A stretch of DNA of 64,000 nt. It comes from ZAX-1 sp046533095. Its GTDB lineage: Bacteria; Bacillota; Clostridia; Lachnospirales; Lachnospiraceae. The DNA lies in contig JAJQRA010000023.1 of assembly GCA_046533095.1 (NCBI GenBank), positions 62,001 through 126,000 on the forward strand, written 5' to 3'. This document shows, in pieces, positions 9,111-18,434 of the stretch. The notes under the pieces were generated by a model that was given only the letters and a program-made list of their open reading frames with translations, was not told the origin of the DNA and searched no databases. Positions within the stretch are counted from its first letter, which is position 1. Each line of letters opens with the position of its first letter. A program made the translations under genes and the position numbers.

Positions 9111-9330
9111 CAAACGGTTCCTCTCCTAAACGTAAACAGTGGCCACATGAAGCTGCTGCTCCCACTATATCTATATGCTTTCATCGAACGATCCCTCTCC
9201 TAAACGTAAACAATGGCCACATGAAACTGCTGCTCCTGCTATATGTCTTCATCAAACGGTTCCTCTCCTAAACGTAAACAGTGGCCACATGAAGCTGCTA
9301 CTCCTGCTATATGTCTTCATCAAACGGGTT
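9097..9330. repeat. 68-74-bp tandem repeat containing the alr start region, 3 copies plus part
   Basis: Units start at 9097, 9171, 9239 and 9307 with CTATATGTCTTCATC, the reverse complement of the alr start (ATGAAGACATATAG), and carry the GGAGAGG RBS. The array joins the alr start to the end of the nnr gene, so upstream copies present extra RBS plus start-codon pairs. Confidence 0.9.
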
Positions 9331-10843
9331 CCTCTCTCATCACTTGTAAAATCCCGGCAATGATATCCTGTGCCATTAGTCCATAGGGACCTGTCTTTTG
9401 CAGCATGTAATTTCCGGCAAGGCCGTGAATATAGACCCCGAAAGGCGCCGCTATTTTAGGCTTTACCCCTTGTGCAACAAGACCGGCGATCACGCCTGTT
9501 AGGACATCTCCGGCCCCTGCCGTAGCCATTCCGGCATTCCCGCTTTGGTTTACATAAAGTTTTTCGTCTGGTATGGCACAAATTGTCCTTGCATCTTTTA
9601 GCACGCAAATAGCATGATGGCTTCTTGCGAATTCCTGTGCCGTCTGCAAAAGGTGCGCCTGTATATAAGAAATATCGGTCTTGCACAAACGGGACATTTC
9701 CCCTAGATGTGGCGTTAGAATGGTATCCGGCGGAAGTTTGCTTCCTATCTGCTCCTGTTTTGCTAAAATATTTAATCCATCTGCATCAAAAATGACAGGA
9801 ACCAACGCATATGCGGCGATTGTTTCAATCATTGCTACTGCCTTTGTATCCGTTTTCAGTCCGGGCCCTGCAACAATAACATCAGCAGTCGCCATTGCCT
9901 CTTTTAATGCATCGGCTACTTCTTGCTCTTTCATGCCATCATTCCAAGTAGTTACGATGGCTTCCGGCAAAAGCGTCTGCAAGATCGTTTGGTTCTCCTT
10001 ATCTGTAAAGAGGTTTACCAATCCGCAACCGGTTGCATAAGCCGCTTTGCCACTTAAAAATGCCGCCCCTGACATCCCTATGCTTCCCGCAACAATCAGC
10101 ACTTTTCCAAAAGTACCTTTATTAGAACGGTTTGGGCGAACGGGTAGATAGCGTTTTAAATCCTTCGGTTCAAAAGATAAGACAGACGGCTGTTTTGTAT
10201 GCCAACCAGCATCTGCTACTCCGATATCCTTGACCTTAATCAAACCGGAATACTCCGCCCCCGGATACAATACCATACCCAGTTTTTTATATGCAAATGT
10301 CACTGTCAGGTCAGCCAAAAATGCAGTCCCCATTACTTCCCCGGTATCTGCGCTGATCCCGGATGGGATATCCACTGCTAATTTATAGGCTGAAATTTTA
10401 TTCATTTTATTGATTACCGTTCTATCGCGCCCTGCCACATCACGGGTAAGCCCTATCCCAAACAGGCTATCAACCACAAGCGTATAGGGGCTTCCTTGCA
10501 TAGTTTCAAGATCTACATCTTCCATCATTGGTATCTGATATTGTCGGGCAATTTGAAACTGCTGTTTCGTTTCTATGGATGCTTTTTCCTCGTTCATTTT
10601 GATTACGATGTCAACTTTGCATCCTTTTAAAAACAACATGCGGGCAACTGCAAGTCCATCTCCGCCATTATTTCCAATCCCACATACAACCAGGCATCTG
10701 CCCGTGTCAAGGTTGTGATTTTCTATTTCTTCTATCACACAAAGGGCGGCCCGCTCCATCAATACAAGAGAGGGCACACCATAATATTTTATTGTATGTT
10801 GATCGCAATGTTTCATTTCACTGCTGTTAACGAGAATCTCCAT
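9320..10843 (-). CDS. nnr: Bifunctional NAD(P)H-hydrate epimerase / ADP-dependent dehydratase
   Basis: The 507-residue protein repairs hydrated NADH and NADPH. Residues 1-215 form the YjeF_N epimerase domain (GIGNNGGDGLAVARML; VVDSLFGIGL; AVDIPSGISADTG). Residues 230-505 form the ribokinase-like dehydratase domain (NKGTFGKVLIVAGSIGMSGAA; GPGLKTD; LTPHLGEMSRL; AGAGDVLTGVIAGL). Length and domain order match the fused bacterial enzyme. It sits between rex and alr. The stop codon region merges with the fourth copy of the alr-start repeat. Confidence 0.95.
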   Translation of the reverse strand: MEILVNSSEMKHCDQHTIKYYGVPSLVLMERAALCVIEEIENHNLDTGRCLVVCGIGNNGGDGLAVARMLFLKGCKVDIVIKMNEEKASIETKQQFQIARQYQIPMMEDVDLETMQGSPYTLVVDSLFGIGLTRDVAGRDRTVINKMNKISAYKLAVDIPSGISADTGEVMGTAFLADLTVTFAYKKLGMVLYPGAEYSGLIKVKDIGVADAGWHTKQPSVLSFEPKDLKRYLPVRPNRSNKGTFGKVLIVAGSIGMSGAAFLSGKAAYATGCGLVNLFTDKENQTILQTLLPEAIVTTWNDGMKEQEVADALKEAMATADVIVAGPGLKTDTKAVAMIETIAAYALVPVIFDADGLNILAKQEQIGSKLPPDTILTPHLGEMSRLCKTDISYIQAHLLQTAQEFARSHHAICVLKDARTICAIPDEKLYVNQSGNAGMATAGAGDVLTGVIAGLVAQGVKPKIAAPFGVYIHGLAGNYMLQKTGPYGLMAQDIIAGILQVMREEPV

Positions 10844-10942
10844 TTTTCACCTCTTTCCTATCTCTTAAAAAAATGGATAGCCGTAGCACAGTCTAATTTG
10901 TGAATTACAATACACGCTATCTTTATCTTTGCTATAAACGTA

Positions 10943-11584
10943 TCACTTCTTGCGTTTTTGCTCATTTTTTACAATATCATAGGACAGCTGCATGAGGCTA
11001 TCGGAAAGATGTACATTTTCTACAACTACGTGTTCCGGCAGTTCTAAATCTAAGTGGGCAAAATTCCAAATGGCATTGATCCCTAAATTAACAAGTAATT
11101 TTGACATCTCCTCCGCCTTTTCTTTTGGCATTGTTAAAGCGGCAATGTCCACTTTGTTGGTTTCGACAAATTCTTTTAGTTCTTCTAGCATCCGAATCTG
11201 GATTCCCCTGACTGATAACCCCCGAAAGGCCGGATTGACATCAAATAGCCCGATTATCATAAAGCCCAATTTTTCAAATTTTACATAGTTTGCTAATGCC
11301 TGGCCTAAATTGCCAACGCCTATCACAATAATATTGTGCTGTTTGTCCATTCCTAGGATTTTTCCAATTTCCGCATGCAGATATTTCACATTATACCCGT
11401 ATCCTTGTTGTCCAAATCCGCCAAAATTGTTTAAATCTTGACGGATTTGTGATGCCGTGACCTTCATACGCGTGCTTAATTCATTTGATGAAATACGTTC
11501 CACCCCTGCATCCAACAATTCCCCTAAATACCGGTAGTAGCGTGGCATTCTTCGGATCACTGCCTGCGATATCCCCTTATCCAC
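10943..11584 (-). CDS. rex: Redox-sensing transcriptional repressor Rex
   Basis: The 213-residue protein has an N-terminal winged helix (ISQAVIRRMPRYYRYLGEL and SSNELSTRMKVTASQIRQDLNNFGGFGQQGYGY) and a C-terminal Rossmann domain that binds NADH (VIGVGNLGQALANY). Rex releases its targets when the NADH/NAD ratio rises and controls fermentation genes in Firmicutes. Length is normal. A consensus promoter lies just upstream. nnr follows 99 nt downstream on the same strand. Confidence 0.97.
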   Translation of the reverse strand: MDKGISQAVIRRMPRYYRYLGELLDAGVERISSNELSTRMKVTASQIRQDLNNFGGFGQQGYGYNVKYLHAEIGKILGMDKQHNIIVIGVGNLGQALANYVKFEKLGFMIIGLFDVNPAFRGLSVRGIQIRMLEELKEFVETNKVDIAALTMPKEKAEEMSKLLVNLGINAIWNFAHLDLELPEHVVVENVHLSDSLMQLSYDIVKNEQKRKK

Positions 11585-11620
11585 TTTATCTTCCTCCTCT
11601 GCACTACATACGCTAGGTAT

Positions 11621-11649
11621 ATTATAATGAATTTGCCCCTTCCTGTCAA
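11621..11649 (-). promoter_or_regulatory. rex promoter
   Basis: On the minus strand TTGACA (11644-11649) and TATAAT (11621-11626) are separated by 17 bp, matching sigma-A consensus at all twelve positions. It lies 37 nt upstream of the rex start. No convincing Rex box (TTGTnAANNNNTTnACAA) was found on it. Confidence 0.8.
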
Positions 11650-11785
11650 TGTGTCAAAAAATTAACGATAGCGTTATGCATCATCTTTGGCAACTATTTG
11701 ATACCCCTTTCGTCCCTATTTACAGCCTCATCCTATTTTAAAAGGCCAAGTGCCCCTAGTATCGATCAGCTATCGTTTCTACTAC

Positions 11786-11825
11786 AAAACCCGCCAGTTA
11801 CAGTGTGATGTGACTGACGGGTTTT
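11786..11825. terminator. Terminator downstream of the ABC-F gene
   Basis: AAAACCCGCCAGT and ACTGACGGGTTTT pair over 13 bp with one mismatch around a 14-nt loop, 56 nt past the ABC-F stop; TTTTGTAGT follows on the minus strand. The rest of 11650-11881 has no gene. Confidence 0.75.
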
Positions 11826-11881
11826 CCCGGTAGAAAAATAATCGGCAACGATTTGTTTGCATTGCCGGAAGGACTAAATCG

Positions 11882-13789
11882 TTACCATAATTTCCCCCAT
11901 TGCTCATAAAGAGCCTCTAGCTCCTTATTCTGCTCATCATATTCGTGATGGAGTTTCATTAATTCTTCTGGATTCGTTGCAATATTGCTGTCTGCAAATA
12001 ATGCTTCCAATTGTGAAATGCGTTGTTCTATGGTTTCTATTTGTGCTTCTGTTTTTTTGATGTCATTTTCCCGTTTGCGTATCCTTGCCTGTTCTTCCTT
12101 TTTCTGCCTCCAGTCTATTTTTGTTTCACTTTCTGCTTTTTCCTTAGAATCCGGTGTCTGCTGTGGCAAATATATGCTTGTCAAATCATCTCTTTTTTCT
12201 AAATAATAGTCATAATTTCCAATGTAGTTTATAACTGTTTCACCCATCAAGTTTAGGATGCGGGTGGCAACTTTATTGATAAAGTAGCGGTCATGTGATA
12301 CAAAAAAAATCGTCCCGCTGTAATTGTTTAATGCTTGTTCTAAAATTTCTTTCGAGATAATATCCAAATGGTTGGTCGGCTCATCTAAAATCAGGAAATT
12401 CGCCTCAGACAGCATCAGTTTTGCAAGAGATACCCGTCCCCGTTCTCCACCGCTCAAATCGGAAATTTGTTTAAACACGTCATCATTCGTAAACAAAAAA
12501 GCTGCAAGTACATTTCGAATTTCTGTCGTTGTAAGCGTGGGGTAGGCATCTGAAATTTCTTCCATTAGATTTTTTTCCATATGCAATACTTGATGTTCCT
12601 GATCGTAGTACCCAACATGTACATTTGCTCCAAGTATGGTCTCGCCTGCATCCGGCTGCACCATGCCATTCATTATTTTTAAAATCGTTGTTTTTCCGGT
12701 TCCATTATCGCCGATTAAGGCTACCCGCTCCCCACGTTTTAGTTCAAATGAAATGTTTGAGAATAAGGTCTGCCCCGGATAGGATTTTCCTAATTCCTCT
12801 ACACGAAGGACATCCTTTCCACTTGTAATACGCGGATTTAGCTGTATGTGGATATCTGCATTTTCTTCCTCCGGCTTTAAAAGGCGCTCCACCTTAGACA
12901 ATAGTTTTTCACGGCTTTCGGCACGCTTTACGGATTTCTCCCGGTTATAGGATTTTAGCTTTGTAATCAGCTCTTCTTGTCGCTGTATTTCTTTTTGCTG
13001 GCTATTGTAATGCTTTAAATCTATTTCCCTTATCTGTGCTTTCTTCGTGGCATATGCGGTATAGTTTCCGGTAAAAACAGTGGCATTTGTTCGATCTAGC
13101 TCCACAATTTTTGTTACGACTTTGTCTAAGAAATAGCGGTCATGTGCCACGATAATCACCGCGCCTTTATAATGAAGCAAAAATGTCTCAAGCCATGCGA
13201 TGGATGCGATATCTAAATGGTTTGTCGGTTCATCTAAAAGTATAATATCCGGCCTTGTCACAAGAAGTTTCCCTAAGCACACACGTGTACGTTGTCCACC
13301 GGAAAGCTCCTTCATCTTTTTGCTAAATTCTTCCTCCCCAAAACCCAAGCCTTTTAGTATGCCTATAATTTCACTTTTATAGGCATATCCGCCTAGCTGT
13401 TCATATTCATGGTTCATACGATTATATTTTTCCATAAATGATTCCAATTGTTCATTGGGGCAGTTTTTCATTTCCTGTTCCATTTCCCGCATTTGTTTTT
13501 CCAAGGAAACCACATATTCTTTTGCCGAAAGGACTTCTTCATAGATGGTATGGTTGCCGGATATGTCCGTATTCTGTGGAAGATAGCCGATGGTAGCTCC
13601 TTTTGCTCTGATTACTTCCCCGCTATCTGGCATAAGTTCCTGCATAATAATACGTAGCAATGTCGTTTTCCCCGCACCGTTTATTCCGACAATCGCCGCC
13701 TTTTCATTTGCTTCAATATGAAAGGATACATTTGCAAGAAGCTCATCAACCCCAAAAGATTTTGATATGCCTTGACAGGATAGGATCAT
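11882..13789 (-). CDS. ABC-F family ATPase (ribosome-associated type)
   Basis: The 635-residue protein has two ABC ATPase domains in one chain and no membrane segment, so it belongs to the ABC-F group that acts on ribosomes. Domain 1 shows GINGAGKTTLL, signature LSGGQRTRV and LLDEPTNHLD; domain 2 shows GDNGTGKTTIL, LSGGERGRV and LILDEPTNHLD. A charged linker (about residues 240-310) and a C-terminal coiled coil (about 560-635) are present. It looks most like the YdiF branch rather than a drug-resistance subtype. The ATG overlaps the icd stop by 4 nt (ATGA), so the two genes are translationally coupled. Confidence 0.9.
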   Translation of the reverse strand: MILSCQGISKSFGVDELLANVSFHIEANEKAAIVGINGAGKTTLLRIIMQELMPDSGEVIRAKGATIGYLPQNTDISGNHTIYEEVLSAKEYVVSLEKQMREMEQEMKNCPNEQLESFMEKYNRMNHEYEQLGGYAYKSEIIGILKGLGFGEEEFSKKMKELSGGQRTRVCLGKLLVTRPDIILLDEPTNHLDIASIAWLETFLLHYKGAVIIVAHDRYFLDKVVTKIVELDRTNATVFTGNYTAYATKKAQIREIDLKHYNSQQKEIQRQEELITKLKSYNREKSVKRAESREKLLSKVERLLKPEEENADIHIQLNPRITSGKDVLRVEELGKSYPGQTLFSNISFELKRGERVALIGDNGTGKTTILKIMNGMVQPDAGETILGANVHVGYYDQEHQVLHMEKNLMEEISDAYPTLTTTEIRNVLAAFLFTNDDVFKQISDLSGGERGRVSLAKLMLSEANFLILDEPTNHLDIISKEILEQALNNYSGTIFFVSHDRYFINKVATRILNLMGETVINYIGNYDYYLEKRDDLTSIYLPQQTPDSKEKAESETKIDWRQKKEEQARIRKRENDIKKTEAQIETIEQRISQLEALFADSNIATNPEELMKLHHEYDEQNKELEALYEQWGKLW

Positions 13790-15000
13790 TTGCTTTTTCC
13801 TTCTTTAAATGTCGTTTGGACTGCTTTAATAAAGTCCTCGCTGCTTAAAACAATCGGGTCTTTTAAGGTTGTGATGAGTGCAAGATCCTTTGTCATGCTA
13901 CCACCAGCAATGGTTTTTAAGCATGCCTGTTCTAATTTATCTGCAAAAGTACATAGATCCTCTATCTTGTCAAGTTCCCCTCTTTTTCGCAATGCACCTG
14001 TCCATGCAAAAATTGTCGCTACTGAGTTGGTAGAGGTCTCTTCTCCATTTAAATGTTTGTAGTAGTGACGCTGTACCGTACCATGGGCGGCCTCGTATTC
14101 ATAGAAGCCCTCTGGCGATACTAGGACGGAGGTCATCATTGCAAGTGAACCAAATGCGGAAGAAACCATATCGCTCATGACATCGCCGTCATAGTTCTTA
14201 CACGCCCATATAAATCCGCCCTCCGCTTTCATCACGCGGGCAACTGCATCATCAATTAGGGTATAGAAGTACACAATGCCTGCCGCTTTGAATTTATCGT
14301 CATATTGTGCATCGTAAATTTCCTGAAAAATATCTTTGAACGTATGGTCGTATTTTTTAGAAATCGTGTCTTTCGTTGCAAACCATAAATCCTGCTTTGT
14401 GTCTAGCGCATAGTTAAAACAGCTTTTTGCAAAACTCTTGATCGAACCTTCTAAGTTATGCTGGCCTAAAACGATGCCCGGTCCGGTAAAATTATGGATT
14501 AGTTCGCGTATCTGCGTACCATCTTCTGCTGTATAGACAAGCTCACATTTTCCACTGCCGGGGATCTTTATCTCCGAGGACTTGTAGACATCCCCATATG
14601 CATGCCTTGCGATTGTGATTGGGTATTTCCAATTTTTTACACATGGCTCTATTCCTTCTACGGTGATTGGCGCACGAAAGACGGTTCCATCTAAAATCGC
14701 CCTGATTGTTCCATTTGGACTCTTCCACATTTCCTTTAGATCATATTCACCCATACGTGCGGCATTTGGCGTAATCGTTGCACATTTTACAGCAACTCCA
14801 TATTTTTTCGTGGCATTGGCAGAATCAATCGTCACCTGATCGTTTGTTTCATTTCTGTTTTTCAACCCCAAATCATAATAGATGGTTTTTAAATCGATGA
14901 ATGGAAGCAACAATTCTTCTTTGATTTCTTTCCAGAGAATCCTTGTCATTTCATCTCCATCCATTTCTACTAATGGCGTTTTCATTCCAATCTTATCCAT
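13786..15000 (-). CDS. icd: NADP-dependent isocitrate dehydrogenase (type II, eukaryote-like)
   Basis: The 404-residue enzyme oxidises isocitrate to 2-oxoglutarate. It matches the homodimeric class II group: LVEMDGDEMTRILW at the N-terminus, NGTIRAILDGTVFR with the substrate-binding serine and arginines, NYDGDVMSDMVSSAFGSLAMM for metal and cofactor binding, and EAAHGTVQRHY. An AAGGAGA site lies upstream of the ATG at 15000; that site is itself one copy of the 73-bp repeat upstream. The enzyme presumably supplies 2-oxoglutarate for glutamate. No aconitase or citrate synthase is next to it. Confidence 0.95.
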   Translation of the reverse strand: MDKIGMKTPLVEMDGDEMTRILWKEIKEELLLPFIDLKTIYYDLGLKNRNETNDQVTIDSANATKKYGVAVKCATITPNAARMGEYDLKEMWKSPNGTIRAILDGTVFRAPITVEGIEPCVKNWKYPITIARHAYGDVYKSSEIKIPGSGKCELVYTAEDGTQIRELIHNFTGPGIVLGQHNLEGSIKSFAKSCFNYALDTKQDLWFATKDTISKKYDHTFKDIFQEIYDAQYDDKFKAAGIVYFYTLIDDAVARVMKAEGGFIWACKNYDGDVMSDMVSSAFGSLAMMTSVLVSPEGFYEYEAAHGTVQRHYYKHLNGEETSTNSVATIFAWTGALRKRGELDKIEDLCTFADKLEQACLKTIAGGSMTKDLALITTLKDPIVLSSEDFIKAVQTTFKEGKSK

Positions 15001-15001
15001 A

Positions 15002-15218
15002 CTTTATCGGTCTCCTTGTTTCTATAAACTTATTTTTATATTGGTAAATAATAACTACGGTGCATCTTTCTTAATTTTATCTGTCTCTTGTTTCTATAAG
15101 CTTATTTTTCTATTGGTAAATAATAACTACGGTGCATCTTTCTTAACTTTATCTGTCTCTTGTTTCTATAAGCTTATTTTCCTATTGGTAAATAATAACT
15201 ATGGTGTCTCTTTCTTAT
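15002..15218. repeat. 73-bp tandem repeat, 3 copies, between icd and the response regulator
   Basis: Units start near 15002, 15074 and 15147. Each copy, read on the minus strand, holds the last codons and stop of the upstream gene (AAGAAAGA...CACCGTAG), the spacer, and the AAGGAGAC-like RBS region of icd. Only the copy nearest icd has the full RBS. Confidence 0.9.
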
Positions 15219-16260
15219 AATAGACTTTTGCAGAAAATGGGTTGTCTTTTCCCCCTTTTATCGCTTTATAGGAAAGGGAAGAGAGTATTTTACGAATACC
15301 TTCATGGAGATTTTGCTGTACATGCGTGCTTTTTTCCCGGAAAGGCGAATCGTCTTTCGCATCTTTTTGCTTGTAGCCACATACAAATTTGACTACATAA
15401 AACCGCTCCTCTTCCTCAATGACTGTAATTGCAAAATATTTTACAAGTAGGCTGGCACACATATACCCGAGCAAAAACATGGAAAACGCAATCTTTTGCA
15501 TGATTATATCAGGAATTGGGTTAACTAGTTTATAATGGATTAGAAATTGCCTCTTTTTTTCCGGATAATGATACAAATCGTATAGATATTTTTCGTAGTA
15601 GTCATATCGTTTTAAGTCAAATATATAATATCGCATAAATTCTTTGAATATATCACCAAAAAGCATAATCATACAGTCAATTTCATTTTCTGACAAAACA
15701 TCCCTTCCTTGTTTTAAATTTACTCTTAAAATTCCAATACTTGCATCATAAAGACTTGCATAATTTTCATTCTCTTCTTCTAGCAACTTTGCCGCTTCAC
15801 TATAGTCCGAGTCAAGCTTTTCTAATTTTTCTAATTTTTCTAAGATACTCTGCTGGCTTTTTTCTTCACTACTTTTTAAGTCATAATAATTTAAGGCGGC
15901 AATAATCGGCTTTGTTATGTCTTCCGGCAACAAAAATGGCTTTAATATAAGTTTAAATACACTTGCCTCATTGATTGTTTTAAGCGTTTCCGGAATATCC
16001 GTTGTCTTAATCAGTCCCATTGCAATCTGAACCGTTTCCGGCGAGAGCATCTGGTACATTTCCAGCACTTCTTTTCCCGACATGACATTCATATTAAGTT
16101 CACAGACAAGCACTGTAACTTTATTGCTATTTAAATATTCAATTGCCTCTTCTGGATATTGAAAAAAGACACAACGAAACTCCTGTTTGGACCCTAATAG
16201 CATTTTTTTACACTTATCTAGGTTTTTCACATCGGTATCTACAATTGCTACTGTCTTCAT
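15199..16260 (-). CDS. Atypical response-regulator-like protein with C-terminal unknown domain
   Basis: The N-terminal about 125 residues are a receiver domain (MKTVAIVDTDVKNLDKC; the conserved lysine in FKLILKPF). The phospho-acceptor aspartate is replaced by glutamate: the segment reads VLVCELNMNVMSG with Glu54. The domain may therefore be locked in one state. Residues about 135-180 are a charged coiled coil with LEKLEKLEK. The remaining about 175 residues match no family I know and show no HTH or HD-GYP motif. The start at 16260 has GGAG 6 nt upstream; nine extra codons to 16287 lack support. No histidine kinase is nearby. Confidence 0.7.
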   Translation of the reverse strand: MKTVAIVDTDVKNLDKCKKMLLGSKQEFRCVFFQYPEEAIEYLNSNKVTVLVCELNMNVMSGKEVLEMYQMLSPETVQIAMGLIKTTDIPETLKTINEASVFKLILKPFLLPEDITKPIIAALNYYDLKSSEEKSQQSILEKLEKLEKLDSDYSEAAKLLEEENENYASLYDASIGILRVNLKQGRDVLSENEIDCMIMLFGDIFKEFMRYYIFDLKRYDYYEKYLYDLYHYPEKKRQFLIHYKLVNPIPDIIMQKIAFSMFLLGYMCASLLVKYFAITVIEEEERFYVVKFVCGYKQKDAKDDSPFREKSTHVQQNLHEGIRKILSSLSYKAIKGGKDNPFSAKVYYKKETP

Positions 16261-16443
16261 ATTAGCTCCATTTCTATCCGTCTTCATGGATATTCACGTA
16301 CCATATTAAACGATTACAGCTTCATTATAGCAAATTTTATAGAAATAAACAAAAAAAATTTATAAAACATTCTAAATAATTTGAAACACATACAAGCAAA
16401 GCACATATAGTAAAGGGTAAACCAAAATTTGGAGGAATGAAAC

Positions 16444-16665
16444 ATGAGTGATTTAGCGGCAACAAACTGTGGATGCGGATGTGAAACCGGCTGTGGTGGG
16501 GGGAACAATATCATTTGGATTATCCTTCTGCTCTGCTGCTGCGGCGGCAACAACGGTTGCGGCAATACCGGATTATTCGGTGGCAATAATGGCGGATGCG
16601 GACTTGACAGCATCTGGATTATCCTCTTACTATGCTGCTGTGGTGGCGGTGGCGGATTCTTCTAA
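16444..16665 (+). CDS. Small Cys/Gly-rich membrane-associated protein
   Basis: This 73-residue protein is one of the few plus-strand genes and has GGAGG 9 nt before its ATG. It is built from two repeats of a Gly/Asn/Cys-rich stretch followed by a hydrophobic run (IIWIILLLCCCGG at about residues 23-35 and SIWIILLLCCCGG at about 57-69). Proteins of this kind occur in Lachnospiraceae under chorion-like or high-cysteine names and have no known role; similar short Gly-rich proteins are spore-associated in Bacillus. A strong terminator follows at 16827. The gene is real by its RBS, repeat pattern and terminator, but function is unknown. Confidence 0.7.
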   Translation: MSDLAATNCGCGCETGCGGGNNIIWIILLLCCCGGNNGCGNTGLFGGNNGGCGLDSIWIILLLCCCGGGGGFF

Positions 16666-16826
16666 ATTACATGAATTGTTCACAAAATTACAGGCAGCTC
16701 TCCTAATCAATGGGTTTTTGCGATGCAAAGCACCTTGCGCCGGGATACCAAATCCTTTCCTGGCATACCTATACATTGTTGCAATTAGGGAAATTTACGA
16801 TGTCGAAAAGAGCATGTATTTTGTGC

Positions 16827-16858
16827 AAAAAAGCTGCCGTATGGCAGCTTTTTTGTTT
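16827..16858. terminator. Rho-independent terminator between convergent genes
   Basis: AAAAAAGCTGCC, a 4-nt loop (GTAT) and GGCAGCTTTTTT form a 12-bp stem followed by more T residues on the plus strand. The A run on the other side lets it also stop the minus-strand amidohydrolase transcript, which ends 25 nt away. Confidence 0.9.
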
Positions 16859-16882
16859 TTCTTCGTTTTGTTTCAACATAAG

Positions 16883-18424
16883 CTATTTTCTATAGGTGGC
16901 TACCCCTTCCCGTATGGTAAGGAGCGGGGTCATATCATATAGCTCCTTGCTATTTACGTATTCATAAGGATCTTTGTCTATCACAACAAAATCGGCATCT
17001 TTTCCTACCTCAATACTGCCCTTTCTATCTTCTAAATTTACAGCGTAGGCGGCATTGATGGTAACCATTTTAATCGCATCGTCTAAAGGCGCATTGCGAA
17101 TAGGGTTTGGGCTGTTTACTACGGTGGCAATATCTACTAACGGTTCTATTGGCGTAACCGGGCAGTCAGAACCGGCAATGACAAGGTTTCCGGCAGCCAG
17201 TAGCTTGTGAAACGGATCCCACTTATCGGCGCCTTTTCTTCCAAATATTATTTCAAATGCACTATTTTCCTCATTATCCCAATAATAGGTAAACCCCGGC
17301 TGTATGGACAGGATCAATCCTAGCTCTGCGGCCATTTTAATCTGCGCATCTGTCGGATAGGAAAAATGTTCAATGCGGTGGCGTAGGTCTTTTCTGCCCT
17401 GCTCTGCAAATACCCTATGATAGATCCACAGCAATTGATCGATTGCCCTGTCCCCTAATGCATGCAGTGTTATCTGCATATTATAGGCATGCGCTTTTTT
17501 TACCACCTGGTAGATTTCATCATCATTGTGGTATAAGACGCCGCGCAATGCAGGTGCATCTACAAAAGGTTCAAAATTAGCCATTGTATGTTCAAAGGAC
17601 GCACCATCTAACGTTAGGCAGCCGCCCACACGAGGCAATCCTAAATCCTTCGCCTTATCTACATCCCATGTCTGATAAAAGACTTCCATGTGGACAGGCA
17701 GCTCCTCTTTCCTCTTTAATATAATATCCAGATCCAAGTCATCCTTTACGAGCAGGCCAAACAGCCCATGCATCGTCGTAACGCCTTTTGATGCCGCATG
17801 TTTAGCACAATCCACAATATATTGCCAGATTTTTTCCTCGCCTAAGCTGCCAAGCACATTCGCATTTGCGAGAAAGGAAGATTCATCTGAGGTATAGACA
17901 CCTGTAACACGGCCTTGCTCATCTCTTTCAACACCCGGCAGATCGTTTGGTACATCAGCAACCACAATCGCCGGCGTATTCAATGCATATCCGTGAAGCG
18001 ATGCTGACATGATCATTATTTTTTTGCCATGTGAAATCTCATCCAGCTCAAAGCAAGTCGGATAACGTCCTTCTTTGATGTTTTGCGTAACAAAATTTGC
18101 ACCGAACACCCATTCTTGATCAGACGGTGCATGCTTCGCCGCCTCGTCTAGCAATACTAGTATCTCATCAAGTGTTTCTGCATGTTCAAGCGGGACCGCA
18201 CCTAGGTTAACGCCTGCCGATAATACATGAAGGTGGCAATCCATCAACCCCGGGAGAACGTTTTTTCCCCCAAGGTCGATGACTTCCTCTGCCGTCAAAG
18301 ACGTGTCCGGTTTTGTACCGGTAGCCACAATTTTTCCATTTTTTACGCCTACCCAATTGAAAATCGACCATTCTTTATCTACTGAATAAATTTTACCATT
18401 TTTCAGCAATAAATCAAATTCCAT
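16883..18424 (-). CDS. YtcJ-like metal-dependent amidohydrolase
   Basis: The 513-residue protein belongs to the amidohydrolase_3 (YtcJ/N-substituted formamide deformylase-like) group. It has the metal-binding LMDCHLHVLSAG near residue 65, HALGDRAID near 330, HRIEHFSY and the catalytic GSDCPVTPIEPL near 425. Such enzymes hydrolyse amide or formamide bonds; the substrate is not predictable. No signal peptide is present. The start at 18424 has AGGAG upstream. It is the last gene of the ABC-transporter operon (10-nt gap), so it probably acts on the imported compound in the cytoplasm. Confidence 0.88.
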   Translation of the reverse strand: MEFDLLLKNGKIYSVDKEWSIFNWVGVKNGKIVATGTKPDTSLTAEEVIDLGGKNVLPGLMDCHLHVLSAGVNLGAVPLEHAETLDEILVLLDEAAKHAPSDQEWVFGANFVTQNIKEGRYPTCFELDEISHGKKIMIMSASLHGYALNTPAIVVADVPNDLPGVERDEQGRVTGVYTSDESSFLANANVLGSLGEEKIWQYIVDCAKHAASKGVTTMHGLFGLLVKDDLDLDIILKRKEELPVHMEVFYQTWDVDKAKDLGLPRVGGCLTLDGASFEHTMANFEPFVDAPALRGVLYHNDDEIYQVVKKAHAYNMQITLHALGDRAIDQLLWIYHRVFAEQGRKDLRHRIEHFSYPTDAQIKMAAELGLILSIQPGFTYYWDNEENSAFEIIFGRKGADKWDPFHKLLAAGNLVIAGSDCPVTPIEPLVDIATVVNSPNPIRNAPLDDAIKMVTINAAYAVNLEDRKGSIEVGKDADFVVIDKDPYEYVNSKELYDMTPLLTIREGVATYRK

Positions 18425-18434
18425 CTTGCCGCTC

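Noticed and set aside
10844..10942. Rex operator upstream of nnr (TTGTAATTCACAA)
   Set aside because: The spacing does not fit the 18-bp Rex box; similarity is too weak to call.
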